From assembly GCA_002104895.1 (NCBI GenBank), contig MCFG01000011.1:275001-322500 (forward strand): 47,500 nt of DNA, read 5' to 3'. Under the pieces are notes generated by a model. That model ran no database searches and had not been told where the DNA came from. It saw only the letters and a program-made list of their open reading frames with translations. Made by a program: the position numbers and the translations under genes. The DNA comes from Anaeromyces robustus. Lineage: Eukaryota; Neocallimastigomycota; Neocallimastigomycetes; Neocallimastigales; Neocallimastigaceae. Positions 35,900-47,298 of the stretch are shown piece by piece (position 1 is the first letter of the stretch; every line of letters begins with the position of its first letter).

Positions 35900-36483
35900 A
35901 AATAATTAAAAATTAATAATTAATAATTAATAATAAATAATAATAATAAAAAATATTTAATAATTAATAATTAATAAATAATAATAGCAAAACATTTAAT
36001 ATATTAATAAGAAATAAAATATAAAAAAATTAAAATAATACAATAAAATATTAATTACATCGACACAATAATTTAGAAGAATAATATCATATTAATTATA
36101 AATTACTAGTAATTAATTATTTCATCGTTAATAATTATAAAATGCTTTCTTTATTAATTACTTTGATTCAGATATATTAAAAAAAAAATTAGTGTTATTT
36201 TATTATGATTTATTATTTTTATCATGAATTTATTATATAGTTTTTTTTACTATATAGTTTTGTTTGATATTTATTAAAAATTAATTTTTTTTTCATTTTT
36301 ATTTTATTAATATTACAATATTCATATGAATATACAGTAAGGTATTATTATAACAAACTATTAACTATTATCAAAGATTAATTAAAAGATGAAAAGATAT
36401 ATAATATAATGAATGTCAATGATATATAATATAATTAACGATCAATAAAATAGAATATAATTAATGATTAATAAAAGAGAATA

Positions 36484-36812
36484 TTATCAATAATCAATTA
36501 TTTTATTTTTATTTTTTTCGTTAGAATAGCGATTAAAATTGAAAAAAAAATATAATATATATATTACATAAAATAAATTAATCATGGAAAATAAATTATA
36601 AAAGAAGGGATATTATGAATAAAGGAAAATAAATTTAAGATATAATCAATAATCAAATTGTTTTTTTTTTTTTTTTTTTTGTTAGAATAGCGATTAAAAT
36701 TGAAAAAAAAAAAAACAGAAAATATATTATATATTACATAAAATAAATTAATCATGGAAAATAAATTATAAAAGAAGGGATATATTACGAATAAAGGAAA
36801 ATAAATTTAAGA
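36484..36812. repeat. Tandem duplication, about 160-bp units
   Basis: Copy 1 is about 36484-36640 and copy 2 about 36641-36812. Shared landmarks in order are ATCAATAATCAA, a T-run, GTTAGAATAGCGATTAAAAT, ATTACATAAAATAAATTAAT, CATGGAAAATAAATTATAAA and AGAAGGGATAT. The copies differ mainly in homopolymer length and one short insertion, so the duplication is fairly recent. Neither copy is coding. Confidence 0.9.
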
Positions 36813-38491
36813 AAGGAGATTAAATCATAATAATTAAAAAAATTTTTATAATAATTAATGCTCGATTTTGTAAATTATATTAATATTATAGTTTTACAAT
36901 AGGTGAATTTTTTTTTTATAGTAACAAAAGGAAATATAAATAAGAGATCAAAGAAAAAATATTTATTAAAAAAAGGAGGTTAATCAAAAATTTTTGAATA
37001 AAATTAAAAAATTCTAAATATTATTTTATTTAAATATATTATTATCAAAGATCTTAGAAGATCATTATATAATAAAATTCATAATAACCATTTTATAATA
37101 AATTATTATAATAGAAACAAGATTAAAAAAAAAAAAAAAAAAACATATTAATAATAAATAATTTTAAAGTTTCACAATTTTAAATATTTTAAATATTTTT
37201 TATTTTATATGTTCTTATTATTGTTATTATAATATAATATATTGTATTATTATTTCATAAGTTTAAAAATATTGAAAATATGCACTTTAAAAAAATGTAA
37301 TCATGATATGCAATAAGAATTATATATATAAAAAAAGACAACTTTTTAGGTTATGGAAGATCGAATGACATGACTTTTTGATATTAATATTGATAAAACG
37401 AAAAAAGTAAGATAAATATTAACTAAAATAAATAACTAAATAAGTAAATAAATAAATATATAATACAAAAGTTTAGTAAATATATAAAAAAAAAAATAAT
37501 CTCATTTATATGATATGATTATATATTATATATTATTGAATATATGTTTCATACTATATATTTAATATAATATTTTTATTATATTATAACTATTTGATTG
37601 TATTGTAATCATATATCCATAGATCATTATCAAAAAAGATAACTAAATAACAAATAAAGAAGTATATAATTAATTAAATAAACAATGTCAATATTTTATT
37701 ACATTTAATATATATGAAAAAAGAAAAGAATTATGTAATAAATGTTTTAAAGAAAAATGCAATTTTTTAATTATTACTTAAAATGTAAATAATTATTTCT
37801 TAAAAAAGAATTAATTAAAAAATTAATTTAACTTTTAATTATATTAAAAATTTAAAAAAAAATTTTTTTCTATAATACTTAATAATTAATTAATTATTTA
37901 TAATAACTGGTTAACTATAATTTTTAAATTTAAAATGTTTTTTTTTTTTATCATATTGTTTTATGATAAATAAATGAAAACTTTATTTTATTTTGAAATT
38001 ATAATATTAATAATATATCATTATAAAGATATATATTATTTTTAATAGAATATATTAACTCTTAATTGTTTTATAATAAGCAAATAATATATTTATGAGT
38101 TTAATTATTATTGATAATATTCATAACAAAATTAATATTATTATTTAGTATTAATATTATTATTATTATTTAAAATTAGTATTATTATTTAGTATTATTA
38201 TTATTATTATTATTTAGTATTAATATTATTATTATTTAAAATTAATATTAATAATAATAATAATATTAATATTAATTATTAAATAATATTAATTCATATT
38301 GTAATTTATTTATTATAATTATTTTATTATAATTATAAGATTTTTAAAAAATAAAAAAAAAAAAAAAAAACAATTGTTTTTCTAAGAAGCTAAGTAACTT
38401 TAAAATATAATATTATTCTTTTATGATATAAAAAAGAAAAGAACATAATGTCTTTTATATTTATCTTCTAATAGCTGAATTTAAAATACAT

Positions 38492-38539
38492 ATTATGAAA
38501 TGAATTTATGAAATATGTCTAATGAATTCATTTCATAAT
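38492..38539. other. 15-bp-arm inverted repeat
   Basis: ATTATGAAATGAATT (38492-38506) and AATTCATTTCATAAT (38525-38539) are exact reverse complements around an 18-base loop. No flanking gene explains it. Confidence 0.6.
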
Positions 38540-41293
38540 AAGCTTATTTCAATAATATTAATAATGATATTATTATCAATATTTTATTATTAATGCTTTT
38601 TTTTTATTATATAAAAAAATTGAAGTATTAAAATATTATACATCTTCATAGTAATAATAAAAATATTTATACATATGACTTATTAAAACTAATAAAAAAG
38701 TTTAAATAAAAAAGTTAAGTAGATAATGTAAATTTTTAAAGTTAGAGAATGACTCTTTGTAAAATAAAATAAGAAAAAAAAAACAATAATGAATAATAGT
38801 TATTTTACTTATTTCAGATAATTATTTTATATATATTTAAATTACTATGGATAACAAAAAATCTTAGTGTTTTCTATTGCATATATAATAAAAAATTAAA
38901 GTTTTTAAAAAAGAAAAAAATAAAAAATATATATTTTGTATATAAAGTATTCCATAATTCCATACATAATATTTAATGAAAAAAAAAAAGTTATTATTAA
39001 AAAATATTTTTTTATAGTATTATTACTTTTTAAAGTTATCTTAATCATCAATGTTTCATTGCAGTTTTCATTTGTTTAATCGATCAAAAAAAAAAAAAAA
39101 AAATTTTTTTTTGTTATTAATTTATTATTATAAAATTATTTAAAAATATATTTAAAATGAATCAAATGTGTAATATATAACTAAATTCATTATTTATAGA
39201 ATTTATTCTTTACATGTGATTTGATTTTGATTTTAATTTTGATTTTTTTTTCCAAAAAATATTAAAGTTTTCTCTAATTATGTAAATAACTTTATTTTCT
39301 AAAGGGTAATAATTTAAAGTATTTTTAAATTATTTATATAATTTTATGTAAAGATAACTCTAACTGACATTAGAATTTTATTAATAATTAACAAAAACAC
39401 ATTATACATATATTAATTATGTAATACTACAATTAATAATTTTAAAATAAAATGGTTAGTTTTTTTTAAAAAAGATATATATTATTAAAAAAAAACTAAA
39501 CATTTTTTTTTAAAATTAATAAGTTTTTTATACCATGACTCTAATATTACATAAAATTTTTTGTATTTATTAAAATAAAAGTATAAAAATATTAAAAAAT
39601 ATAATTGTTTAAAAAGATTAGATAATAATAATTTCTCTGTTCCTTCTATAATAATAATTATAATAAATATATTAAATACTTTTCATAAAGTTATATAATT
39701 ATTAATATAAAAGAATAAAATAGAATAAGATTCTTTTTTTTTTTTTTAGTTTATAACATATTTAACATTTTATTTAAATGTGTAAATAAATATATAGAAT
39801 CCATAATAAATAATTGATGAAATAAAGTTTATATTAGCTGTCACAAAAAATTTTAAATAATAATTTTTTTTTTTTTTTTTGTTACATATAATTTCAATTA
39901 GATTTAATTATATTTATAATGTACATATTTATAGTGTATTGTTATATGTAATGTATTAAGCAAAATTTTTATTAAAGTATATTTTACTTATAGTAATTTA
40001 TAATAAAATATATTATAAATTTTATTTATTAAAAGGATGAAAATAAATTTTAAAGTACATTTTCATTTAATACGATGTGGCGAATTATAAATGTAGTAAA
40101 AATTATTTACAAAAAAAAATTTAATTATATTTTAATTTATTTTAATTTATTTTATTATTATATTTCCAATTTCATTTTGTATCCTAACAATACTAAATAA
40201 AAAAAAATGATAAATATGGAAATGATTAAAAATCCACATTTCCACATTTCGTTAATTTTTATTATTATAATAATATTACTATTATATTTTTTAATAATTA
40301 ATTTATTAAAATCATACATAATAATAATAAGAAAATAATGAGTAATCCTAACTTTAAAATAAAAAGAATAATGTTTAAAGCATTTTTGTACTTTTTTTCT
40401 TTATGAATTAATAATTTTTAATAGATATAAATTAATTCCGTAAATGAAAAAGAAAAAGAAAAAAAAAAGAAGACAATTTAAAATTTTTTTTAAAAAAAGA
40501 ATTAAAACAAAACAAATGAAAAAAAAAAGATTTTGTAAACATTTGTAAATAATTTTGAAAAATTATGTATTATAATATATAATATAAAAAATTAACAAAT
40601 AATTAAACATTTATTAGATATTTAATGTAAATAAAATAAATAAACCTATTATATATTATAATTATATAATTATATATGTATTTGTAAGTTAATTTATATA
40701 CAATTATATAATTTTATAATTGTAATAATAATACAATATTATTATTATTATTTATAACTACTATATTACAATAAAATAATAATTGTATCTTGTAATAAGA
40801 ATAATAGTTGATTAATAATATTCTTTTTTTTTTTTAAAACCTTTTTTTTTTTTTTAGTGTAGTGGTTTATCTTAAGAAAAAAGAAAATCATTAACAATCA
40901 TAAATTAAAATATATTAAAAATATGACATTTTTATGATTAATAATCCTTTTAATAATTTTAATATTTTTTTAATATTTGTAATATTTATTTAATAAAAAT
41001 AATATTTATAATTAACTATTTTTATATATATTATTTATTCATTACTATCCAAAATTATTTATTTCTTGGTATGACACACAATATTCATTATAAATTAATT
41101 TATATATTAAAATGTCTACATTGTATATATTATTAATATAAATTAATATGTAAAATAAATCTTATTATATATTTTATTCTAATAAAATAAAAAAAAAATA
41201 AAAAAATATATAAATAAATAAATTTGACAATTAAATAAATTTTAAAAAAAAATTTTTTTTGTAAAATATTAAAATTCTAATATATAATTGATA

Positions 41294-43720
41294 ATGAAAA
41301 AAACGGCTTATTCTCTATTTTTTATCTTTACAATATTTTTATTGTTTGAAGTGGTCACAATGGCCCCATTAGCAAAAGATCAATGTATTGAAATACCACA
41401 GAAAGGTGGTAAATTTGAATTAGATGTTTCTAGTAATTCATCATTTTGTGTTAAATTAGAAGGAAATCCAACTACAGGTTTTTCTTGGTCTTTAAATAAT
41501 GAAAATGATTTAGTATCATCTGGTATAGAAAAGATTAGTCAAGAATATGTTTCAAAGAAACATCCAAAAGGAATGGTAGGTGTTGGTGGAAATTATATTT
41601 TTAAATTTAAAGTTAACGATACTTGTGGTAAAGAATTACCAAATTTACAATTCATTTATAAAAGATCTTGGGAAAATAAAAATGGTATTACTGCTATAGT
41701 TAAATTAAATTCAATTGAAAAATGTAACAATGATGATAATGATGACAATGAAGCAACTGTTGAAATTAGTCAAAATGGAGGAAATTTCAATTTAGATATT
41801 AAAGATAATAGTTCTTTCACAGTTAAAATAGCTGGTAATCCAACTACTGGTTATTCTTGGTTTTTAGCAAATGCTGAAGAATTAAAATCTTCTAATGTTA
41901 TCATTCCAACCAATCTTGATGAAAATAATGTTAGTCAAGATTACATTTCAGATCCTCATGAAGAAGGTATGGTTGGTTATGGTGGTACTTTTGTTTACAA
42001 GTTCAATGTTAAAGATGCTTGTAGTGAACGTAAAGGATATCAAGTATTAAACTTTGGTTACAAAAGACCATGGGAAACTAATGTTATTGCTAAAGCTGAA
42101 GTTGTTATAAATATAACTGATTGTATTAATAATAATAATAATAATGTTGTAACTTATAACGATTTACCAAATATTGATATTAGTGAAGAAGGAGGAAAAT
42201 TCAATTTGGATATTAATGATTATGGTTCCTTTGTTGTTAAGATAGCAGGTAACCCAACTACTGGTTATTCTTGGTATTTAGAAAATGCTGAAGAAATAAA
42301 ATCTTCTGATGTCATTAATCCAACTAATCTTGATGAAAGAAATGGATCTTATCTTTACATTTCAGATCCAAACGAAAAAGATTTAGATGGTGTTGGTGGT
42401 ACTTTTGTTTTTAAATTCGAATCTAAGAATGCCTGTGGTAAAGAATTACCAAAATTAAACTTTGGTTATAAGAGACCATGGGAAACTACTGGATCAGTTG
42501 CTACAGCAGAAATTACTTTAAATGTTAATGGCTGTAATAATAATGTTGTGGTTGATGACCAAGAACCAACTATTAGTATTAATCAAAAGGGAGGAAATTT
42601 CAATTTAGATGTTAATGATAATGCTTCATTTAGTGTTAAAATAGCTGGTAATCCAACTACTGGTTATTCTTGGTATTTAGAAAATGCTGAAGAAATAAAA
42701 TCTTCTGATGTCATTCTTCCAATTAATCTTGATGAATATAATGGAAGTAAAGATTATGTTTCAGATCCTCATGAAGAAGGTATGGTTGGTTATGGTGGTA
42801 CTTTTGTTTATAAATTCAATGTTAAAAATGCCTGTGGTAAAGAATTACCAAAATTAAACTTTGGTTATAAGAGACCATGGGAAACTACTGGACCAATTGC
42901 TACAGCCGAAATTACTTTAAATGTTAATGGTTGTAATAATAATGTTGTTATTGATGACCAAGAACCAACTATTAGTATTAATCAAAAGGGAGGAAATTTC
43001 AATTTAGATGTTAATGATAATGCTTCATTTAGTGTTAAAATAGCTGGTAATCCAACTACTGGTTATTCTTGGTATTTAGAAAATGCTGAAGAATTAAAAT
43101 CATCTGATGTCATTCTTCCAATTAATCTTGATGAATATAATGGAAGTAAAGATTATGTTTCAGATCCTCATGAAGAAGGTATGGTTGGTTATGGTGGTAC
43201 TTTTGTTTATAAATTCAATGTTAAAAATGCCTGTGGTAAAGAATTACCGAAATTAAACTTTGGTTATAAGAGACCATGGGAAACTACTGGACCAATTGCT
43301 ACAGCCGAAATTACTTTAAATATTAACGGCTGTGAACAAAAGAAAGAACAAAAAGGTGTTGATAAAGAAATTGTTTTATCAAGAGGTGCAACTGAAGGTG
43401 CCATCTCACTAAGTAATGATATGACATTTTCAATTAAAATTAATGGTAACCCAACTACTGGTTATTCATGGTACTTAAATAATGAAGAAGAATTATTAGA
43501 TAATGACATTACACCATTAAATTTAACCCCAGAAAAAAGTGGTGAATATACTTCTACAGCTCCAAAAGGATTAGTTGGTGGTGGTGGTATTTTTGAATTC
43601 AAATTTAAAATTAAAGAAGTAACTGATACTTTACCAACAATTAAATTTATCTATAGAAGATCATGGATACCAGTTAGTGATAGTGATAGAATATTAGAAG
43701 TAAAGATTAAGCCAGAATAA
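41294..43720 (+). CDS. Secreted protein of six chagasin (I42) inhibitor domains
   Basis: 808 residues from the ATG at 41294. The signal peptide is about 1-22 (KKTAYSLFFIFTIFLLFEVV). Six chagasin-type Ig-like domains follow. Each shows the family's three inhibitory loops: NPTTGF/Y (all six domains), a glycine loop of the form G-x-V/L-GxGG, and an RPW/RSW loop. RPW is present in domains 2-5; the first and last domains have RSW. Chagasins inhibit papain-family (C1) cysteine proteases by filling the active-site cleft. Domains 2-5 are joined by short Asn/Asp-rich linkers each containing a Cys (e.g. VNGCNNNVV). Domains 4 and 5 are almost identical over a 393-bp unit. Single exon, secreted, no dockerin or anchor seen. 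Family I42 is known mostly from bacteria, archaea and protists, so horizontal origin is a reasonable inference. The role could be protection of secreted enzymes from gut proteases or control of the fungus's own proteases. Confidence 0.93.
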   Translation: MKKTAYSLFFIFTIFLLFEVVTMAPLAKDQCIEIPQKGGKFELDVSSNSSFCVKLEGNPTTGFSWSLNNENDLVSSGIEKISQEYVSKKHPKGMVGVGGNYIFKFKVNDTCGKELPNLQFIYKRSWENKNGITAIVKLNSIEKCNNDDNDDNEATVEISQNGGNFNLDIKDNSSFTVKIAGNPTTGYSWFLANAEELKSSNVIIPTNLDENNVSQDYISDPHEEGMVGYGGTFVYKFNVKDACSERKGYQVLNFGYKRPWETNVIAKAEVVINITDCINNNNNNVVTYNDLPNIDISEEGGKFNLDINDYGSFVVKIAGNPTTGYSWYLENAEEIKSSDVINPTNLDERNGSYLYISDPNEKDLDGVGGTFVFKFESKNACGKELPKLNFGYKRPWETTGSVATAEITLNVNGCNNNVVVDDQEPTISINQKGGNFNLDVNDNASFSVKIAGNPTTGYSWYLENAEEIKSSDVILPINLDEYNGSKDYVSDPHEEGMVGYGGTFVYKFNVKNACGKELPKLNFGYKRPWETTGPIATAEITLNVNGCNNNVVIDDQEPTISINQKGGNFNLDVNDNASFSVKIAGNPTTGYSWYLENAEELKSSDVILPINLDEYNGSKDYVSDPHEEGMVGYGGTFVYKFNVKNACGKELPKLNFGYKRPWETTGPIATAEITLNINGCEQKKEQKGVDKEIVLSRGATEGAISLSNDMTFSIKINGNPTTGYSWYLNNEEELLDNDITPLNLTPEKSGEYTSTAPKGLVGGGGIFEFKFKIKEVTDTLPTIKFIYRRSWIPVSDSDRILEVKIKPE
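42538..43325 (+). repeat. 393-bp near-identical tandem duplication inside polychagasin
   Basis: The unit starting near 42538 and the one near 42931 are offset by exactly 393 bp (131 codons) and differ at only a few positions, mostly silent (GTG/GTT, GGA/GGA, ATA/TTA for one residue). The other domains in the same gene are much more diverged. The duplication is recent, or unequal exchange keeps the copies alike. Confidence 0.9.
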
Positions 43721-43948
43721 ACTGCTGAGCGGTTTTGTAATTTTTTTCATTAATATATATATGTATTTATAATATAATAAAACATATATATATATAAGAT
43801 TTTAATTTAAAAATTTTGAAATATAAAAAAAATTAAAATCTATAAAATGAATCAATTAATATTATATTAGTATATATATGTAAATATATATATACTAATA
43901 TATATATATATAATAAAGAAAAATAATTAATATTTGTTATCAAAAAGA

Positions 43949-43980
<32 letters not shown>

Positions 43981-44225
43981 TAAAATAAAATAAAATAAAA
44001 GAGGTTTATTATAAAAATATTTCTATTTATTAATTATATTGTAAAGTTAAAATATATATAAACATTTTTTGTTTATATAATACAATACATATAATAATAA
44101 TAAGAGTAAAATATTTTTATTATTTATAATTATATATATTGTTTATTTGTAAAAAAAAAAAAAGAAAAGAAAAATCATAAAATATATTTATTATAAATTT
44201 AAAAATTAATAAAGTAAATATTTAA

Positions 44226-44257
<32 letters not shown>

Positions 44258-46030
44258 TTATTTATATGTATGTGTATAAGTGTTAATAATGAATTATTAA
44301 ATCATTCTTTTTTTTTTTTTATTTTTTTATTTTTTTTTTTTATATTTTTTTCTAAAAATGTTTTTTTTTTTTTTTTTTTTTATTATATATTCATTAAATA
44401 ATTTAATCAATAATTCAATCCATCATTAAAAACTGCTTATATTTTAATATTATTAAATTCCATTTTTCTTTATTTCATATATTATTTAGAGTATTAGACA
44501 TTTTTATATATTTTTGTTTAAACATTTAATTTTAATCGTAGATGATAAATAATAGTAATACTATCATAACAAATCCTGACTGGTTGATGATGAATTAAAA
44601 AATTTTAATAAATAAATATCAACTACTATTAATAGCTAATAATTCTGTAGAAAATAAAAAATGGTAATTTATAAAATTTTTTAAATGATTATGTCGATAT
44701 ATTTATATAGAACTATAGGAGAGGTTAATAAGTATGGTATAAAGCAAAAATTAGTTTATGATGAAATAAGAAAAAAAAGAATTTAGTATATTATTAATTT
44801 GAACTCTATTAAATTTAATAATAAAATACTTTATAATTACATAGTTTTAGATAATATAAAATTAATATATAGTATTGTTACTATTTAGTTTTAATTATCA
44901 TATAAAATTTTTTTTTAAAAAAAAAAAATAAAATATCATTTAAATCATCAGTTTCTAATAACCTTTTATAACTCTATAAATTATCAGTTTTTAATAATCC
45001 TTTTATTTTATTTATCATTATTTTTGATTAAAATATATTTATAGCACTTTTTATATATATAAATAAAATAACTTTTTAGATATTCAAATTGATGATACAT
45101 AAATTTATCATTACTTATTATCAATTGAATTTTATTGTAAAATTGAATTTTTTGTAAAGTATTTGATTTTTTTTTTTTTGGTTTAATATAAATATAATAA
45201 TTTCTTATGTTATTTTATCGCATAATCAAAAAAATTCAATATAATAATATTATTAATTAAAATTTTAATTAATAACAACTATTATTTTCAATTGAAATTA
45301 GTATCATAGTTTTTTTTTAATACTAAATATATAAACATAGAACAAACCAAATACGAAAGGAAATATATAACTATTTTAATAATTGTTATAGATAGATATA
45401 AAGAAGATATTAAAAACTATATATATGATTAAATATATGAAATAGAAAAAATATGATAATAATTATGATGTATGTATGCTTTAAAAAAAAAATTTTTTAA
45501 AATATAATAAAATTTAATTATTATAAAAATTTATTATTTTAATATATTTTTTAATATTTTAATATTTATGGATCAAAATCAATATTAAATAAATTTTTAT
45601 TATTTCTTTGTTTATTTTCTTTTTTTATTAAAGAAAAATATCTAAAATAATAAAAAAAGAAAAAAACAATGAAATTTTAAAATAATATATATAGATTATT
45701 AAAAAAAAGTCATAAAAAAAGAAAAAAAGTATCTCATATAAATATATAAATATTTTTAAAAACGAATAATAATTTAGGTGTTAATAATACCCAATTTGCA
45801 AATAAACATAACAGAAAAAGTTTTTCATATAATATATTATTTAACGTATTTATTTATTTATTTATTTTTATTTATTTAATTATTAAATAAATAATTATAA
45901 TATTTAATTAATACTTTTATTAACTTTTTTTTATATCAAACAATATTATATATATCTTAATAATACATTATTTTTTTCATTATTTTTCTTATCATAAATA
46001 TATAAATTAAAAAAAAAAAAAAAAAAAGTC
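43721..46030. other. Intergenic spacer, 2.3 kb
   Basis: No complete gene. It begins with a short GC-richer 3' flank of the polychagasin gene (43721-43738). AT-repeat stretches follow, and a faint patch of coding-like sequence at 44.54-44.79 kb is listed separately. The A-rich stretch before 46030 is the probable leader of the TTC7-like gene. Confidence 0.55.
44542..44786 (+). other. Coding-like patch, possible gene remnant
   Basis: Two short frames stand out from the surrounding AT noise by their codon content. One at 44542 starts MINNSNTIITNPDW and is 18 residues. The other, 44691-44786, is 31 residues (MSIYLYRTIGEVNKYGIKQK...EIRKKRI) and uses GAG, AAG, GGA and CGA. They could be leftovers of a decayed gene or chance. 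No family is recognised. Confidence 0.25.
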
Positions 46031-47075
46031 ATGTCAACATCAAAAACAGACCGTATTGAAGAAGAAATTGACAGCACTCGTTGTCATGGACAATGGCAAA
46101 AATTACCAAAATTAGCAAAAAAAATTTCTAAATATCCAAATTATTCAGGTTAGAATGATAAATAATAAAAGAATTGTTGGAATGTTTATATGTAAATTGA
46201 AATGGAAATAAAATAATAAAATAACTATAAAATGAGAATAAAATATAAATAATTATTGAATAATAAAAATAAATGAGGATTCAAAATTTCTTTTTCAAAA
46301 TATAAAAAAAATGCTTATTGAAATTATTCAATGATAAATAAATAATATCATAACAATCTCAATTATAAATAAAATTCAAGATAATATGAAACAAAATATA
46401 ATACATAAATATATATATATTGTTTTTTTATAATAAAGCAAAATTACAGAGGGAGTAATTAAATAAATATAAACAATAAATAATGTTTGACAAATTTATC
46501 AATTATTATAAGTATTCTTAAATTATTTTATTTCTTGAATGCATTTCTATACATTTCATGATAATTACTCTTAAATTATTTTATTCTTTGAATGCATTTC
46601 TATACATTTCATTATTATTATTTCATTATATTTATTAATTTCATTAATAAATATAAATGTTAATTTTTCATTAAAAATAGTTATAACATCATTTTATAAA
46701 CAATTCATTGCTATTATTATTTTATAATTTATTTATATTCATTAATATTTTATTTTATTTTATTTTATTTTATTTTATTTTATTTTATTTATTTATATTT
46801 TATATACAAAAACAATGTATAAAAATTTATGAAAAAAAAAAAAAAATAGTATTGGAACAATTAATATATGGTGAACATTCTTTAAATGTTAATTTAAATT
46901 TAAGAAGAAAACATGTAGCCTATGATTCGGATACCCCATCAAATTTATCTTATGAACCACCTATTCCAAAAGATTCTTTAATGGAAGCTCAAAATTATTT
47001 GAAAAAGGCAATTGAAAATGGAAATAATGACCCAAATAATCCATATACACAAGTAATTAAAGCAAAAAGAGTGTT

Positions 47076-47106
<31 letters not shown>

Positions 47107-47264
47107 TTTCATATATATAGTAAATGTTTCTATTGAAACAATAATTTCAAAATTTATATTTTAAAAATTCTTCATAATAGTATCACAATAATATATATGT
47201 TATAATATATAAAATCTAGTATAAATATATAAATATATGAAATTTATTAATATATATATGTATC

Positions 47265-47298
<34 letters not shown>

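Larger units (their letters stand above)
32912..41293. other. Intergenic spacer, 8.4 kb, no gene seen
   Basis: No coding region is supported; the frame at 32968-33198 is a poly-F/I/Y translation. The stretch contains a run of ACTTAATATATT units (about 33513-33556), AAAT and AAT microsatellites, a tandem duplication at 36.5-36.8 kb, an inverted repeat at 38.49 kb and TTA-rich repeats at 38.14-38.29 kb. The right end is the 5' flank of the polychagasin gene. Confidence 0.6.

Noticed and set aside
46708-46849. N-terminal part of the 142-residue frame containing exon 2 of the TTC7-like gene
   Set aside because: This part translates the TTTTA run and A-run of intron 1. Only 46850-47052 is exon, as shown by the AAATAG acceptor and the TTC7-like sequence beginning there.
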